A stretch of 64,000 bases of DNA. Origin: Flavobacterium cauense R2A-7. Its GTDB lineage: Bacteria > Bacteroidota > Bacteroidia > Flavobacteriales > Flavobacteriaceae. Below are positions 51,203 through 62,457 of the stretch, piece after piece (position 1 is the stretch's first letter; each line of letters starts with the position of its first letter). The notes under the pieces are model-generated. The model did not search any database. It was not told where the DNA came from and worked only from the letters and a program-made list of their open reading frames with translations. The stretch covers positions 62,001 through 126,000 of the forward strand of contig NZ_AVBI01000001.1 of the NCBI RefSeq assembly GCF_000498475.1. The letters run 5' to 3'. Made by a program: the position numbers and the translations under genes.

Positions 51203-54200
51203 ATGATTAAAAAATTAGCGTTTTTTACCTGTCTTCTTTTTGTATTCCAAAACGCTATTGGACAAGTTTTTGATTATGAGATTCTTAATCAAAAAAACGG
51301 ATTACCCTCCTCTTCAATTTTCTCCGTAATACAAGATAGTCGCAATTTAATCTGGATAGGAACCGATGGTGCCGGACTGGTTCGCTATGACGGAAAAAAC
51401 TTTGAAATCATCAATAAATCGGAGCGCTCTGAAGGTTTTGTGGTTACTGACATTGCGGAAGACAGCAATAAAAACATTGTCTTCGGCACAAAATACAGTG
51501 GTTTACTGGTCTATAACGGTCAGAAATTCATTAAAGATTTAGATTTCAGCAATTCCCCCATTACCGGACTTTATGTTCAAAAACTTTTGGCAACCCCTTC
51601 CGGTATTTATTGCTTCACGGAAAAAGAAGTTTTTCTTTTAAAAAAGGATTACTCGGTAAAAATCATTGCGCGCTTTACAACAGAATCCCTGACCATAAAT
51701 TCTGTTTTTGAATATGCCCCTTCCAGCTTTCTTTTAGGAACTAACGAAGGCATACTTCAGGTTGAAAAAAATCAGGTTTCAGCATTTGAAACAACCCGTT
51801 TTTCGGGATACAGTTGCATTGTATCAAACAAACCGAACGAAGCATTTATAGGCACATACAAAGGCGAACTTTTTAAAATAGGCTATAGAAAACCCAGCTT
51901 TGAAGTCAGTCTCGAAACCCAGATAACCTTACCAAACAAGGAGCCTTTTTTCATAAAAAAAATGCTGAAAGGACGCAGCGGATTCATCTGGTTAGCCGGC
52001 GAAAAAAAACAGGGACTGGCCATGTACATGAAAGGCTACACCAGTTTCATCAATGAAAGCAATGGTTTTACAGGGGAAAACACCCTGTGCATGTATCAGG
52101 TTAAAAGCGGGGATTTATACATCGGGACTTATGGTACGGGTTTGTTCCGAAGCAATTCGCAAACGTTTTACAGCTACAACAACATTCCGGAATTAAAGTC
52201 GCCCTACATCTTCTCGATCCTAACCACCGAAAAAGGGCTTTATGCCGGAATTTTAAACAGTGGCATCTATTATTTCGAAGGGGACGAATATTATGAACTC
52301 CGGTTGAAAAAAAAATACCTGAACGGAAAAGGCGCTTACAGCCTGTTCAGAAATGCTAAAAATGAGATTTTAGCCTGTACCGCAGATGGAATTTTTATAG
52401 TGGGTGAAGACCGACTAATCCCAACCCCCATAAACACTCAGGTTAAAAAAAATCTGCGCTTACAGATTCTTAAACAGGATTCCCTGCAACGGTATTTTGT
52501 GGGCACATCCGCCGGATTACTGGTTTTGGATAAAAATTTCAATCGGATTGCTTCCGTGGACAAAGTGGAAGAATTTTCGTTTTCCCTGCAAAACATCGGC
52601 AGTTTGGAGCAAATCGATAAAACGCACTGGTACATTGCAACCAATACCGGCCTTTACAAACTTAAGGAAACCGAAAAAAACGTTTTCTCCATCTCAAAAC
52701 CTATTATCGCTAAAAGTTTAAACAATTCTTGTAAGGACAGTCATGGCAATTTCTGGTTTAGCGGTTCGAATGCTTTGTATTTTGTAAAAAATGATTTTAC
52801 TAAAAAATACACAGTTGAAAACGGCTTAACTTCAACGTTGATATACACACTCTCAGCAGACAAAAACGCTAACATTTATTTGGGAACGAATCTGGGTATA
52901 GACAAAGTTACCATTACCCCGGAAGGAAAAATTACAAAAATTTACAACTACAATTCCGACAATGGCTTTGAAGGTTTGGAAACCAATTCCAGAGCACAGA
53001 CCACTGATGAATTTGGAAACATCTTTTTCGGTACGGCAAACGGCCTTTTTAAATATTTAACCAACTACATTCCGAAAACCAAAGAAGAACCCATTTTAAA
53101 GATTACGAATATTGATGTTTTAAATCAATCCAAAAACTGGAATGCAGAAAACAAATCTGACGATTTCTGGTTCAATATTCCCAAGCAGGGATACACCTTC
53201 GATTCGAGAGAAAATCAACTTACATTTAAATTCGGCGTAATTAATTACCGAAAAAATAATGAGGTTTATTATTCCTATAATTTAAAAGGGGTCGATGAAA
53301 ACTGGTCGTTACCCGACAAACTAAATGAGGTAACGTATTCGAACTTGGACCACGGCTCCTATACTTTTCAGGTGCGTTTGGTCGATAAACTCGGAAATTT
53401 CATAAGCGCTCCGACAACGTTTTCTTTTAAAATTGACACTCCGTTTTATTACCAATGGTGGTTTTTACTGCCCATTTTCTGTTTCATCGGGCTCTTCCTG
53501 AAATTAATTTTTGACAAAGCTTCCACCTACAACAAAGATTTCATAAAGAATTTTTCGGAAACCGAAGACGACAACAGAAGTATACGGACATTTTTTTTCT
53601 TTCTGGGTATTATTTTTCCGCTAACCGAAGTCATTAATCTCTATTTCATTAAAAGGGACAATTCTGAATTACTGATAAACCTGATTATCGGTATGCTCTT
53701 CATTGCGATTTATATCGGTTCCAAAAAATCAGATTTCCTGAACAAACACCTCCGAAAAATATTCATTTCGATTTTACTGATTTATTCTGCCCATGTTATT
53801 TTTAAAATTGCGACACAGCCTTTCGAATTGATTACGTATACCGAATTCTTATTGATTATTTTCTTCTCCTACAGTACCTTTAAGAACGTCAATCACTATG
53901 TGTTTTTCATTATTGCGCTTTTTATTGCGTTACTCATATTACTGTTAAACATCCAATCGGAAACCAAACAGATCATCACCCTAATCAACACTTCTTTTAT
54001 TGTATTGGTGATTAATTATGCGCGAAGAATTTCGATTTTAAACAACAATGACAAGGTTTTGTTTTCAAGCAGTATCATAAACAATTCCAACTCTTTAACC
54101 ATTGCAACCGACCGAAATGGCGAGCTGACCTTTTGTGGAAAATCGATTGAGAAAATTTTAGGCTATACACCGGAAGAAGTGATGGGTAAAAACTTCTGGC

Positions 54201-57200
54201 TCCTTACAAATGACATTGAATTTCAGGACGTCGATTACAATACCATTTATGTTCCCGATTCCATTTACACCCGAAAACTGCGTTGCAAAAACGGAGAATA
54301 CAAATACATTCAATGGACCGATCAAAAATACAGTGACAATCTTTTCGTCTCTAACGGACAGGACATTACCGGAAAAGTAATTGTAGAAGAACAATACCGC
54401 AATTTGGTACAATTTGCTTCGGATATTATTTTTGAAGTCGACAAATATGGTTATTTCACCTTTGTCAATCAATTTGCCGAAAAATCTTTGGGTTACCCTA
54501 CGGATTATTTCATCGGTAAACATTTTTCAAGCCTCATAAAACCGGAAAATGCTAAAAAAATTGAAGACTATTATTTCAAACAACGGGAAAACCAAACCGA
54601 ATTCGACATCATAGAGTTCCCAATTCTAAAAAGCAACGGCGAAGAAATGTGGGTTTCGCAAAAAGTAACCCTCAAAAAAGACGAAAACGGAAAAGTTAAC
54701 GGATATTCAGCCATTGTAAGGGATATTACAAAACTCAAAAAAATCGAACAGGAAGAAAGTTTCCGTTTGGAAAAAAGTTTCCGTTTGAATCAAACCCTGA
54801 ACGAACTGTCCACCTTAAACTTCTTAACGTACGGCAATCAGGAAAAGCTCATTGGTCATATTTTAAAAGAAGCAGCAATTGCGTTGGACATCAACAGGGC
54901 GAGCCTTTGGAATAAAACTGAAAAAAGTCTTGATGTGTTTTGCCTGTATATAAAAGATACCGATAGTTTTTCCAATGGAATTTCAATCAACAAAATCGAT
55001 TATCCGATTTATTTCGATGCCATCGAAAACCAGCCTTTTATTGTGGCATCCGATGCTAAAAACCATCCGCAAACCATAGAATTTCAGGATGTTTATTTTA
55101 AAAACTACGACATTCAGTCCCTGCTTGATTTCCCTATATATGTTTCCGGGGAATTAAAAGGAGTAACGTGTTATGAAAATACATCTGAAATCAGAAACTG
55201 GTCTACCGATGAAATCAATTTTGCGCGAACCGTTTCCGATATCATAGCATTGGCCATCGAAACCTTAAAAAGAAAATCAGCGGAAGAACTCATTATCTAT
55301 AAAAGTGAAATTCTATCCTCGATTGCCAAAACTACCGAGAAGCTGCTAAAAAGCAACAATCTGAATGATATATTTCACGAATCGATGGGCTATATTGGGG
55401 AAGCTACCAAAGTAGATCGTTTGTATTATTTCGAAAACGATACCACCACCAACCTTCTGAGTCAGCGTTTGGAATGGACCAGTAAAGAGGAACTGAAAGA
55501 AATCGACAACCCCGAGTTGCAGAATATCCCTCATGAGATGTATCCGGAATTCATGAAATCATTATTGCAGAATAAACCTTATCAATCCATAGTGCGGGAA
55601 ATTAGCGAAAGTGCCTTTAAAAAGATTCTGCAGAAACAAAAAATACTTTCGATTTTAATTCTGCCGATATTCATCAAACAAAACTTCCATGGTTTCATTG
55701 GATTTGACGATTGCTCTACCGAAAGAATTTGGGGTGCCGATGAAATAAACATTCTTCAAACCTTTACCAACAATATCGCTTCTACAATCGAACGCATCAA
55801 CAGTGAAAAAACGATTAAAGAAAGTGAGGAAAAATTCCGCCTGCTTGCCAATAACATACCGGCAACCGTATACCTGGTAAAATACAATAAGGAACGAACA
55901 AAGTTATTTTTGAATGATGAAATCGAAAAACTTACCGGATACAGCAAAGAAGATTTCTTTGAAGGCCGAATATCGTTATTCGAACTCTACCATGAGGAAG
56001 AAAGAGAACAGGTAACACGAGAAATTGAAAAATCGATTAAAAACGGGGTTCCGTTTCATATTTCCTGCCGTTTGGTAAAAAAGAACGGTGATATTGTATG
56101 GATTGAAGAATATGGTGAAGCCATCACCGTGGAAAACGAAATCTCCTATATTGAAGGCGTTGTCATTGAAACCACCGAGCGCAGAAAAATGCAGGATGCC
56201 ATCAAAGAAAAAGAAATCGCACAAGCCGCCAATAAAGCCAAAACACAATTTTTAGCCAACATGAGCCATGAAATCCGTACGCCACTTAATGGAATTATCG
56301 GATTCAGCAACCTGCTTTTAAAAACACATTTAAATTCCGTTCAGGAACAATACATGATTACAGTGAATCAATCTGCAGACGCCCTGCTCGAGATTGTAAA
56401 CGACATCCTGGATCTTTCCAAAATTGAGGCCGGAAAACTGGAATTGTACATTACCAAATCCAATTTGCATGAAATTGTAAATCAGGTTATCGATATGGTA
56501 AAATACTCCGCACATCAAAAGAAACTCGATTTAATCATTAATATTAAAGAAGACATCCCATGTCTTATATGGATTGACGAAATCCGATTGAAGCAAATTC
56601 TGGTTAACCTTCTTTCCAATGCCATTAAATTCACACAAGTAGGTGAAATAGAACTCGAAATCCAATACGAACCTTCAGCGCAGGATCGTACAAAAATGAA
56701 GTTCCTTGTAAAAGACACGGGCATTGGCATACGTCCGGAAAACCGTGAAAAAATATTTGAGGCTTTTTCACAGGAAGACAACTCCACCACCCGAAAATAC
56801 GGCGGAACAGGTTTGGGTATTCCTATTTCGGAATCGCTCCTACGTCTAATGAACAGCAAGCTGGAAATCGAAGACCGGCCAACCGGAGGCACCATCTTTT
56901 TCTTTACATTGGAACTGGACGCGCAACCATGCGATACATTAAGCATCTTAGACCACAACAAAATAAAAAAAGTACTATTAATTGATGACAATGAAAGCAA
57001 CTGTGAAGTTGTTGAGCGTATACTTCAGTACTATTCAATTGCAACGCTGACGAATAAAAATTATCAGAATGCTTACCAATACAATGACAAAGTCGATTTG
57101 TTTTTAGCCGATTACGAACTGATTGGGAAAAAAGGTCTTGAAGAACTTGCTAAATTTGAAAAACCAATCATTTTGATGCAAAATTCCAACGCCAACGAAA

Positions 57201-57727
57201 TTGATTTTCCGGAAAAAGCGCTGGTAAAACCCATCGTTAAACCAATAAAAATTCATGTTTTACAAAACACCCTAAATGAGATAAACAATCCGGAAGCAAA
57301 TACAAAACCAACCACTTCCGAAAACGAAGCGGTTCCTGCATTGATTAAAAATACGATCAAAATCCTTATTGTAGAAGACAATAAAATCAACATGCTGTTG
57401 TCAAAAACACTGGTAAAAAAAATCATTCCCAACGCAATTATATCAGAAGCCTATAACGGTATTGAAGCGGTAGAACAATTTGACATTCATCAGCCGGAAA
57501 TCATTCTGATGGACATTCAGATGCCATTAATGAACGGTTACGAAGCCACAAAAAAAATTCGGGAGAAAAATACCAATTGTGTCATCATTGCGCTTACAGC
57601 CGGCATTATCGAAGGAGAAGAAGAAATGTGCAAAACCATTGGAATGAATGATTATATCACGAAACCTATAAACAAGGAAATTCTGGAAAACACCTTGTTA
57701 AAATGGTCGAAAAAAGCTAAAAGTTAA
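51203..57727 (+). CDS. Giant hybrid two-component sensor kinase with propeller, Y_Y_Y, PAS/GAF and two receivers
   Basis: 2174 residues. Signal peptide (1-20); Reg_prop propeller (about 25-650); Y_Y_Y domain (about 675-745); membrane helix (751-770); a block of about six helices (796-940); PAS (966-1060); PAS (1065-1180); GAF (1195-1353); GAF (1370-1533); PAS (1540-1663); HisKA with His1689 in [11 protein letters not shown]; HATPase (1788-1903: [29 protein letters not shown]); receiver 1 (Asp1970, atypical sequence LADYELIG); receiver 2 (Asp2104 in [12 protein letters not shown]). There is no AraC output domain, unlike the classic HTCS regulators of glycan use, so the signal must pass to a separate protein. 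Divergent from DPP IV/POT. Confidence 0.95.
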   Translation: MIKKLAFFTCLLFVFQNAIGQVFDYEILNQKNGLPSSSIFSVIQDSRNLIWIGTDGAGLVRYDGKNFEIINKSERSEGFVVTDIAEDSNKNIVFGTKYSGLLVYNGQKFIKDLDFSNSPITGLYVQKLLATPSGIYCFTEKEVFLLKKDYSVKIIARFTTESLTINSVFEYAPSSFLLGTNEGILQVEKNQVSAFETTRFSGYSCIVSNKPNEAFIGTYKGELFKIGYRKPSFEVSLETQITLPNKEPFFIKKMLKGRSGFIWLAGEKKQGLAMYMKGYTSFINESNGFTGENTLCMYQVKSGDLYIGTYGTGLFRSNSQTFYSYNNIPELKSPYIFSILTTEKGLYAGILNSGIYYFEGDEYYELRLKKKYLNGKGAYSLFRNAKNEILACTADGIFIVGEDRLIPTPINTQVKKNLRLQILKQDSLQRYFVGTSAGLLVLDKNFNRIASVDKVEEFSFSLQNIGSLEQIDKTHWYIATNTGLYKLKETEKNVFSISKPIIAKSLNNSCKDSHGNFWFSGSNALYFVKNDFTKKYTVENGLTSTLIYTLSADKNANIYLGTNLGIDKVTITPEGKITKIYNYNSDNGFEGLETNSRAQTTDEFGNIFFGTANGLFKYLTNYIPKTKEEPILKITNIDVLNQSKNWNAENKSDDFWFNIPKQGYTFDSRENQLTFKFGVINYRKNNEVYYSYNLKGVDENWSLPDKLNEVTYSNLDHGSYTFQVRLVDKLGNFISAPTTFSFKIDTPFYYQWWFLLPIFCFIGLFLKLIFDKASTYNKDFIKNFSETEDDNRSIRTFFFFLGIIFPLTEVINLYFIKRDNSELLINLIIGMLFIAIYIGSKKSDFLNKHLRKIFISILLIYSAHVIFKIATQPFELITYTEFLLIIFFSYSTFKNVNHYVFFIIALFIALLILLLNIQSETKQIITLINTSFIVLVINYARRISILNNNDKVLFSSSIINNSNSLTIATDRNGELTFCGKSIEKILGYTPEEVMGKNFWLLTNDIEFQDVDYNTIYVPDSIYTRKLRCKNGEYKYIQWTDQKYSDNLFVSNGQDITGKVIVEEQYRNLVQFASDIIFEVDKYGYFTFVNQFAEKSLGYPTDYFIGKHFSSLIKPENAKKIEDYYFKQRENQTEFDIIEFPILKSNGEEMWVSQKVTLKKDENGKVNGYSAIVRDITKLKKIEQEESFRLEKSFRLNQTLNELSTLNFLTYGNQEKLIGHILKEAAIALDINRASLWNKTEKSLDVFCLYIKDTDSFSNGISINKIDYPIYFDAIENQPFIVASDAKNHPQTIEFQDVYFKNYDIQSLLDFPIYVSGELKGVTCYENTSEIRNWSTDEINFARTVSDIIALAIETLKRKSAEELIIYKSEILSSIAKTTEKLLKSNNLNDIFHESMGYIGEATKVDRLYYFENDTTTNLLSQRLEWTSKEELKEIDNPELQNIPHEMYPEFMKSLLQNKPYQSIVREISESAFKKILQKQKILSILILPIFIKQNFHGFIGFDDCSTERIWGADEINILQTFTNNIASTIERINSEKTIKESEEKFRLLANNIPATVYLVKYNKERTKLFLNDEIEKLTGYSKEDFFEGRISLFELYHEEEREQVTREIEKSIKNGVPFHISCRLVKKNGDIVWIEEYGEAITVENEISYIEGVVIETTERRKMQDAIKEKEIAQAANKAKTQFLANMSHEIRTPLNGIIGFSNLLLKTHLNSVQEQYMITVNQSADALLEIVNDILDLSKIEAGKLELYITKSNLHEIVNQVIDMVKYSAHQKKLDLIINIKEDIPCLIWIDEIRLKQILVNLLSNAIKFTQVGEIELEIQYEPSAQDRTKMKFLVKDTGIGIRPENREKIFEAFSQEDNSTTRKYGGTGLGIPISESLLRLMNSKLEIEDRPTGGTIFFFTLELDAQPCDTLSILDHNKIKKVLLIDDNESNCEVVERILQYYSIATLTNKNYQNAYQYNDKVDLFLADYELIGKKGLEELAKFEKPIILMQNSNANEIDFPEKALVKPIVKPIKIHVLQNTLNEINNPEANTKPTTSENEAVPALIKNTIKILIVEDNKINMLLSKTLVKKIIPNAIISEAYNGIEAVEQFDIHQPEIILMDIQMPLMNGYEATKKIREKNTNCVIIALTAGIIEGEEEMCKTIGMNDYITKPINKEILENTLLKWSKKAKS

Positions 57728-57747
57728 TTTTTGAATCGCTGAAAACG

Positions 57748-57755
57748 TATCTTTG
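57748..57755 (+). promoter_or_regulatory. -7 box of the HMG-CoA reductase gene
   Basis: TATCTTTG, an exact TAnnTTTG match 27 bases before the ATG. A TTG at 57731-57733 is only 14 bases upstream, shorter than the usual spacing. Confidence 0.5.
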
Positions 57756-57782
57756 CATTCAAATGTATTCAACAAAAGTAAA

Positions 57783-59099
57783 ATGACGAAAGCGGTTAGC
57801 GGTTTTTCGAAGTTATCGAAAGAAGAAAAAATAAACTGGATTGCAGAAACACATTTTTCAAATCCGGAAGAGGCCATAAAAACGATTAAAAAATACTGGA
57901 ATTCCGATGCCGATTTACAAAAACTTCATGACGAATTCATAGAAAACACTATTTCCAATTTTTATTTGCCCTTGGGTGTGGCACCTAATTTTCTGATTAA
58001 CGGAAAAAATTACACGATTCCAATGGCCATAGAAGAAAGTTCTGTGGTCGCCGCAGCGTCCAAAGCCGCAAAGTTCTGGGCAAATAGGGGCGGATTTAAA
58101 GCTACCGTGCTGAATTCAGAAAAAATTGGTCAGGTGCATTTCATCTATAAAGGAAAAAAAGAAAATCTGGAGGAATTTTTCAAAACCATAAAACCAAAAT
58201 TCTTCACCGAAACCCAAAGCATCACTAAAAACATGCAAAAAAGAGGCGGTGGAATTTTAGATATTGAACTCAGAGACAAGACCTTTGACCTGGAAAATTA
58301 CTATCAACTTCACGCCACCTTTGAAACCAAAGACAGTATGGGGGCCAATTTCATCAATTCCTGTCTGGAACAATTCGCCAAAACGTTAAAACAAGAAGCA
58401 CTTCAATTTGAATTGTTTTCCGAAGATGAAAAAAACATTCAGGTCGTGATGAGTATTTTATCCAATTATGTCCCGAATTGCATTGTTCGTGTAGAAGTTT
58501 CCTGTCCGATTTCGGAATTAAAAGAAGACAAACACATCTCGCAGGAAGAATTTGCTGAAAAATTCGTGCGCGCCGTTAACATAGCCGAAATAGAGCCGTT
58601 TCGGGCCGTTACCCACAACAAAGGCATCATGAACGGTATTGACGCTGTGGTCTTGGCGACCGGTAACGATTTTAGAGCCGTAGAAGCCGGAGTTCATGCT
58701 TATGCTTCGAGAAACGGAAAATACACCAGTCTTTCCCATGCTAAAACAGAAAACGGAATGTTCAGTTTTTGGATGGAAATCCCATTGGCCTTAGGAACTG
58801 TGGGTGGATTGACCAATTTACACCCATTGGTAAAAGTAGCCATGGAAATGCTCGGAAATCCTTCTGCGCATGAATTAATGCAGATTGTAGCGGTAGCCGG
58901 TCTGGCACAAAACTTTGCCGCACTGCGCTCCCTGACAACAACCGGTATTCAACAAGGACACATGAAAATGCACCTGATGAATATTCTGAATCAATTCGAG
59001 GCGACGGAAGAAGAACGTAAAAAAGTGGTAAACCATTTTGAAAAAAACACGGTTTCCCACTCGGCCGTAGTGGATTATCTGGATGCCTTAAGAAAATAA
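57783..59099 (+). CDS. Hydroxymethylglutaryl-CoA reductase, class II
   Basis: 438 residues from the ATG at 57783; an in-frame TTG ten codons upstream falls inside the -7 box and is rejected. It reduces HMG-CoA to mevalonate. PMAIEESSVVAAASKAAKFW carries the catalytic Glu, TKDSMGANFINSCLEQ is the CoA site, THNKGIMNGIDAVVLATGND the catalytic Lys/Asp block, and GIQQGHMKMH the catalytic His. The class II type was named from degradative Pseudomonas enzymes, but in Flavobacteriaceae it feeds isoprenoid synthesis. Next to it is a GHMP kinase. Confidence 0.92.
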   Translation: MTKAVSGFSKLSKEEKINWIAETHFSNPEEAIKTIKKYWNSDADLQKLHDEFIENTISNFYLPLGVAPNFLINGKNYTIPMAIEESSVVAAASKAAKFWANRGGFKATVLNSEKIGQVHFIYKGKKENLEEFFKTIKPKFFTETQSITKNMQKRGGGILDIELRDKTFDLENYYQLHATFETKDSMGANFINSCLEQFAKTLKQEALQFELFSEDEKNIQVVMSILSNYVPNCIVRVEVSCPISELKEDKHISQEEFAEKFVRAVNIAEIEPFRAVTHNKGIMNGIDAVVLATGNDFRAVEAGVHAYASRNGKYTSLSHAKTENGMFSFWMEIPLALGTVGGLTNLHPLVKVAMEMLGNPSAHELMQIVAVAGLAQNFAALRSLTTTGIQQGHMKMHLMNILNQFEATEEERKKVVNHFEKNTVSHSAVVDYLDALRK

Positions 59100-59104
59100 G
59101 AACC

Positions 59105-60019
59105 TTGAAACAAACATTTTACAGCAACGGAAAATTATTAATTACGGGTGAATATACGGTTCTGGATGGAGCCATTGCTTTAGCATTGCCAACAAAATTC
59201 GGACAGTACCTCCATGTGGCCGACGGAGAAAACAAAACTTTTTCATGGAAAAGTTATGATAAAGACAGCAGTATCTGGTTTGAGGATGAAATTTCTTTTG
59301 AAGCCGTAAAAAACAAATCCCATAACAATTCAGAAAACACAATCCGTAATACTCTGATTGACATTTTACATCAGGCGTACCGACAAAATCCGGATTTTAT
59401 TGAAGCCGCCAAGGGCTATAAAATAACCACGGAATTGACCTTCCCAAGGTTTTGGGGCTTAGGGACATCATCCACACTGATAAACAATATTGCCCAATGG
59501 TTGAAAATTGATGCGTTTGAACTTTTACGGGAAAGTTTTGGCGGAAGCGGTTATGACATAGCCTGCGCACAAAATGACACCCCAATATTATACCATCTCG
59601 ATGGAGTAAAAATCGGTGTAGAACCGGTTTCTTTTCATCCTGAATTTGCAGAAAACATCTACTTTGTGTATTTGAACCAAAAACAAAGTAGTAAAACCGC
59701 AATAAACTCCTATCGGAATAAGCGTCAGAATATAGAAAAAATCATTCCTGAAATAAACAAAATTACAGCTGCGGCAGTAAAATCAAGCAACAGTAAAAAC
59801 CTCTCCGAAATATTACAAAGACATGAAATTATAATGAGTCATGTTTTGGAATTCCAAACCGTTAAAGAAGCTTTATTTCCCGATTTTAAAGGTTGTATAA
59901 AAAGCCTTGGGGCTTGGGGAGGTGACTTTGTAATGGTAATTTCCGAAGAAAACCCCAACACTTATTTTAAATCACGGGGATTTGACACAATCCTCCCCTA
60001 TGCCGATATGATAAAATAA
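59105..60019 (+). CDS. GHMP kinase of the GYDIA family, likely mevalonate-pathway
   Basis: 304 residues starting at TTG 59105; the first in-frame ATG is far inside the conserved core, so TTG is preferred. KLLITGEYTVLDGAIALALP is the GHMP N-terminal motif and FWGLGTSSTLINNIAQW is the ATP-binding loop. SFGGSGYDIACAQ (the GYDIA motif) defines this Bacteroidota subfamily. It lies six bases after HMG-CoA reductase, which strongly suggests a role as mevalonate or phosphomevalonate kinase. Which step is uncertain. Followed by a clean terminator. Confidence 0.85.
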   Translation: MKQTFYSNGKLLITGEYTVLDGAIALALPTKFGQYLHVADGENKTFSWKSYDKDSSIWFEDEISFEAVKNKSHNNSENTIRNTLIDILHQAYRQNPDFIEAAKGYKITTELTFPRFWGLGTSSTLINNIAQWLKIDAFELLRESFGGSGYDIACAQNDTPILYHLDGVKIGVEPVSFHPEFAENIYFVYLNQKQSSKTAINSYRNKRQNIEKIIPEINKITAAAVKSSNSKNLSEILQRHEIIMSHVLEFQTVKEALFPDFKGCIKSLGAWGGDFVMVISEENPNTYFKSRGFDTILPYADMIK

Positions 60020-60020
60020 A

Positions 60021-60047
60021 AAAAACGCTCCAAATTGGAGCGTTTTT
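60021..60047. terminator. Bidirectional terminator after the GHMP kinase gene
   Basis: An 11-bp perfect stem (60021-60031 with 60037-60047, ACGCTCC/GGAGCGT), a 5-base loop, and A and T runs on either side. It also ends the convergent PpiD gene. Confidence 0.88.
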
Positions 60048-60069
60048 TATTTATATAGTGTGAAGAATT

Positions 60070-62172
60070 TTATTGGAATTCCACTCTGTTATCTTCAATA
60101 TCTGCGGCACTTTTAAGTGCTGTGATTACTCTACCCGAAGCAGTTCCTTGGTTTTGAGACTTCAATTTAGTTACATAAGCAGTATAGTTTGGTAAAGCAG
60201 GAGCTTTAACCACAGCTTTAGTTCTAATCATGTATACTCCCATTTCACCATCAATCAATTTTGAGGTTTTACCCGCTCCTAAACCAAAAGCTTTACCAAC
60301 AACTTTTGGTTCAGAACCAACATTTGGAATTGAAGCGCCTTCTAAAGCGATTCCTGCAGCAGGAATAATGCTTGCACCTGATTTTTGAGCCACAGCTTCT
60401 AAAGTTGTTCCTGTCATTTTAGCTTTAATCAGTTCGGCTTTTTTCTTGTTTTTCAAAATAGGTTCAACTGCTCCTCTAGCCTGTTCAACAGACATTAAAC
60501 CAGATTCGTTAGTTGCTTTAAGTCTTGCAATAATATGTCCTTGCAGATTGTCAAATTTCTTAACATCTCCAATTTTAGTACCTTTGTTAAAGGCCCAAGT
60601 AACAACCCCTCTTTGACTTCCAACAGCTGGAAGATACTCATCCGTACCTTTAACGGTAGCAGGATTTACAGTCAGATTTGCTTCTTTTGCCACAGTTGCA
60701 AAATCTTTCTCGTTAGCATCCGCTTCAAATTTGGTCGCTTTAGTGTAGATTTGATCTGCAGTAGTTTCTGAAGGCTCGATTTTACGGGCGATTGTTGCCA
60801 AACGAACAGCATCGTATTTTGCATCCACTTTAATCACATGGTACCCGAATTCTGTTTCCACAATTCCAATGGACCCAACAGGATTGTTAAACAGATAATC
60901 ATTGAATGGTTTCACCATTTGACCTTTGGTAATATTATCGTAAGAACCACCGTTTTGTTTAGAACCGGTATCATCCGTATTAACCATTGCTAACATTGGG
61001 AAACTAGCCGGATTCGCTTTAACCTGAGCTAACAATTCCTCTGCTTTTGCTTTAGCTTCTTCTTTTGTTCTCTTTGCAGCAGCAGGAGCTTTACTTCCGG
61101 TGTAAGACAATAAAATATGGCTTGCCTTAGCCGTTGAACCCGCTTGTCTGCCTAACATTTTAGACAAACAATAGTAGCCATTGTAAATATAAGGACCGAA
61201 AACTTCACCTTGAGGCAAATTGAATAACTGCTCCTGATTTTCTAATGGTAAATCTTTTTTAGCAATATAAGTAGAATCAAATTTGATATCCGAATTTGCA
61301 TTAACAAATTCTTCTACATTGGCAGCTGCTTTGAAACCTGGTAAGGTATCGTTTTTACCTGTTTTATCATTATAAACCACTCTTCCGGACAATAAGCCGT
61401 TGATAGTAGTTTTCATTTCAGCCTCATCTTCTACAGACGGTTTATTTTCAATAAATACGAATTCAATATCTCTTGAATTTTCAGATTTATATTTTTTCTC
61501 ATTCTTTTTCATGTAATCCATGATTTCAGCATCAGAAACTTTAACCTGATCGTCTTTAATGGTAGAATATGCCACAGTTACGTAGTCGAAATCTACTTTA
61601 TCATTTTCTTTGGCGTAAGCTGCTTTTGCTTCCACTTTTGTAGTAACCAAACCAGACTTAATCATAGTGTAGTACATTTGCTCCAAAGCAAAATCCTGAA
61701 TGTTTTGCTCGTCTTTCAACCAAGCATTCCATCTTTCAGAATCGGAATTTTTTAATGTCGCTAAAAATTCATTGAATTTGTTAACGTCAAAAACACCGGC
61801 TGCATTTAAAAACTGAGGATTTTGAGCAATATTAGGATTTTGTTTGATTACGTTGATCAATTGGTCTTTTCCAATTTTCAAACCTAATTTTTCAAACTCA
61901 CCATTCAATAGAATCTTTTTAACTTCCTGTTCCCAAACTCCATTTGCCGCCTGAGTACCACTTACACCCTGACCGTTTTTCTCCGCTGCAGAAACTTTCT
62001 GTAAAAAATCCTGAGCCGAAATGTCTTCGCCATTAACGCTTCCTACATTTCTTGAAGTTTGATTAAAACCTCCGTTCTGGATCACATCACCAACAACGAA
62101 TGCCAATAAACAAAACCCAATTACTCCGATAAGTAATATGGAACGTTGTCTAATTTTTGATAAAACTGCCAT
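60070..62172 (-). CDS. ppiD: PpiD-like membrane-anchored peptidyl-prolyl isomerase/chaperone
   Basis: 700 residues. MAVLSKIRQRSILLIGVIGF plus a single helix (about 11-31) gives an inner-membrane anchor with the bulk in the periplasm, as in PpiD. The N-terminal SurA_N/trigger-like chaperone domain (about 40-340) is followed by a parvulin domain (about 345-460; ASHILLSYTG, GSYDNITKGQMV, EFGYHVIKV), then a further C-terminal domain. It helps folding of secreted and outer-membrane proteins. Downstream of lptC and a 58-residue membrane protein in the same direction. The DNA is rich in AT-ending codons compared with neighbours. Confidence 0.9.
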   Translation of the reverse strand: MAVLSKIRQRSILLIGVIGFCLLAFVVGDVIQNGGFNQTSRNVGSVNGEDISAQDFLQKVSAAEKNGQGVSGTQAANGVWEQEVKKILLNGEFEKLGLKIGKDQLINVIKQNPNIAQNPQFLNAAGVFDVNKFNEFLATLKNSDSERWNAWLKDEQNIQDFALEQMYYTMIKSGLVTTKVEAKAAYAKENDKVDFDYVTVAYSTIKDDQVKVSDAEIMDYMKKNEKKYKSENSRDIEFVFIENKPSVEDEAEMKTTINGLLSGRVVYNDKTGKNDTLPGFKAAANVEEFVNANSDIKFDSTYIAKKDLPLENQEQLFNLPQGEVFGPYIYNGYYCLSKMLGRQAGSTAKASHILLSYTGSKAPAAAKRTKEEAKAKAEELLAQVKANPASFPMLAMVNTDDTGSKQNGGSYDNITKGQMVKPFNDYLFNNPVGSIGIVETEFGYHVIKVDAKYDAVRLATIARKIEPSETTADQIYTKATKFEADANEKDFATVAKEANLTVNPATVKGTDEYLPAVGSQRGVVTWAFNKGTKIGDVKKFDNLQGHIIARLKATNESGLMSVEQARGAVEPILKNKKKAELIKAKMTGTTLEAVAQKSGASIIPAAGIALEGASIPNVGSEPKVVGKAFGLGAGKTSKLIDGEMGVYMIRTKAVVKAPALPNYTAYVTKLKSQNQGTASGRVITALKSAADIEDNRVEFQ

Positions 62173-62277
62173 TTCTTATTTAGTTAAATTTTTATTCAGT
62201 GGGCGAAAATACAATTATCTATTTAATAATAAAATAGTATTCTGAGTTTTTTACCCCTTACTTTAAATTATTTGTGG

Positions 62278-62454
62278 TTATTTCTGAATTTTATTGGAAA
62301 AATGTCTTCGAAAGAAAAACATAAAAATTGCCACAGCGGCAAAAAGGAAAACAACAATCGGGTTTTCATCCTGTTGCATCTTAACAATTCCCTCATAAAG
62401 GAACAATATTGCCATTACCAAATACAGATAATGCACGTATCTTAAAATTTTCAT
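62278..62454 (-). CDS. Small (58-residue) conserved-looking membrane protein
   Basis: ATG at 62454, TAA at 62278-62280. The protein starts MKILRYVHYLYLVMAILFLY and continues through a short polar turn (EGIVKMQQDENP) to a second helix IVVFLFAAVAIFMFFFRRHF. Two membrane helices with basic ends. The gap to lptC upstream is three bases and it lies 105 bases before ppiD, so it is probably co-transcribed with lptC. Homologues of this size and position are familiar to me in flavobacterial genomes, without a known function. It is too short for most ORF finders. Confidence 0.7.
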   Translation of the reverse strand: MKILRYVHYLYLVMAILFLYEGIVKMQQDENPIVVFLFAAVAIFMFFFRRHFSNKIQK

Positions 62455-62457
62455 TGT

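Noticed and set aside
51203-57727. HTCS regulator of a polysaccharide-utilisation locus
   Set aside because: No AraC-type DNA-binding domain, and no susC/susD pair or glycoside hydrolase beside it.
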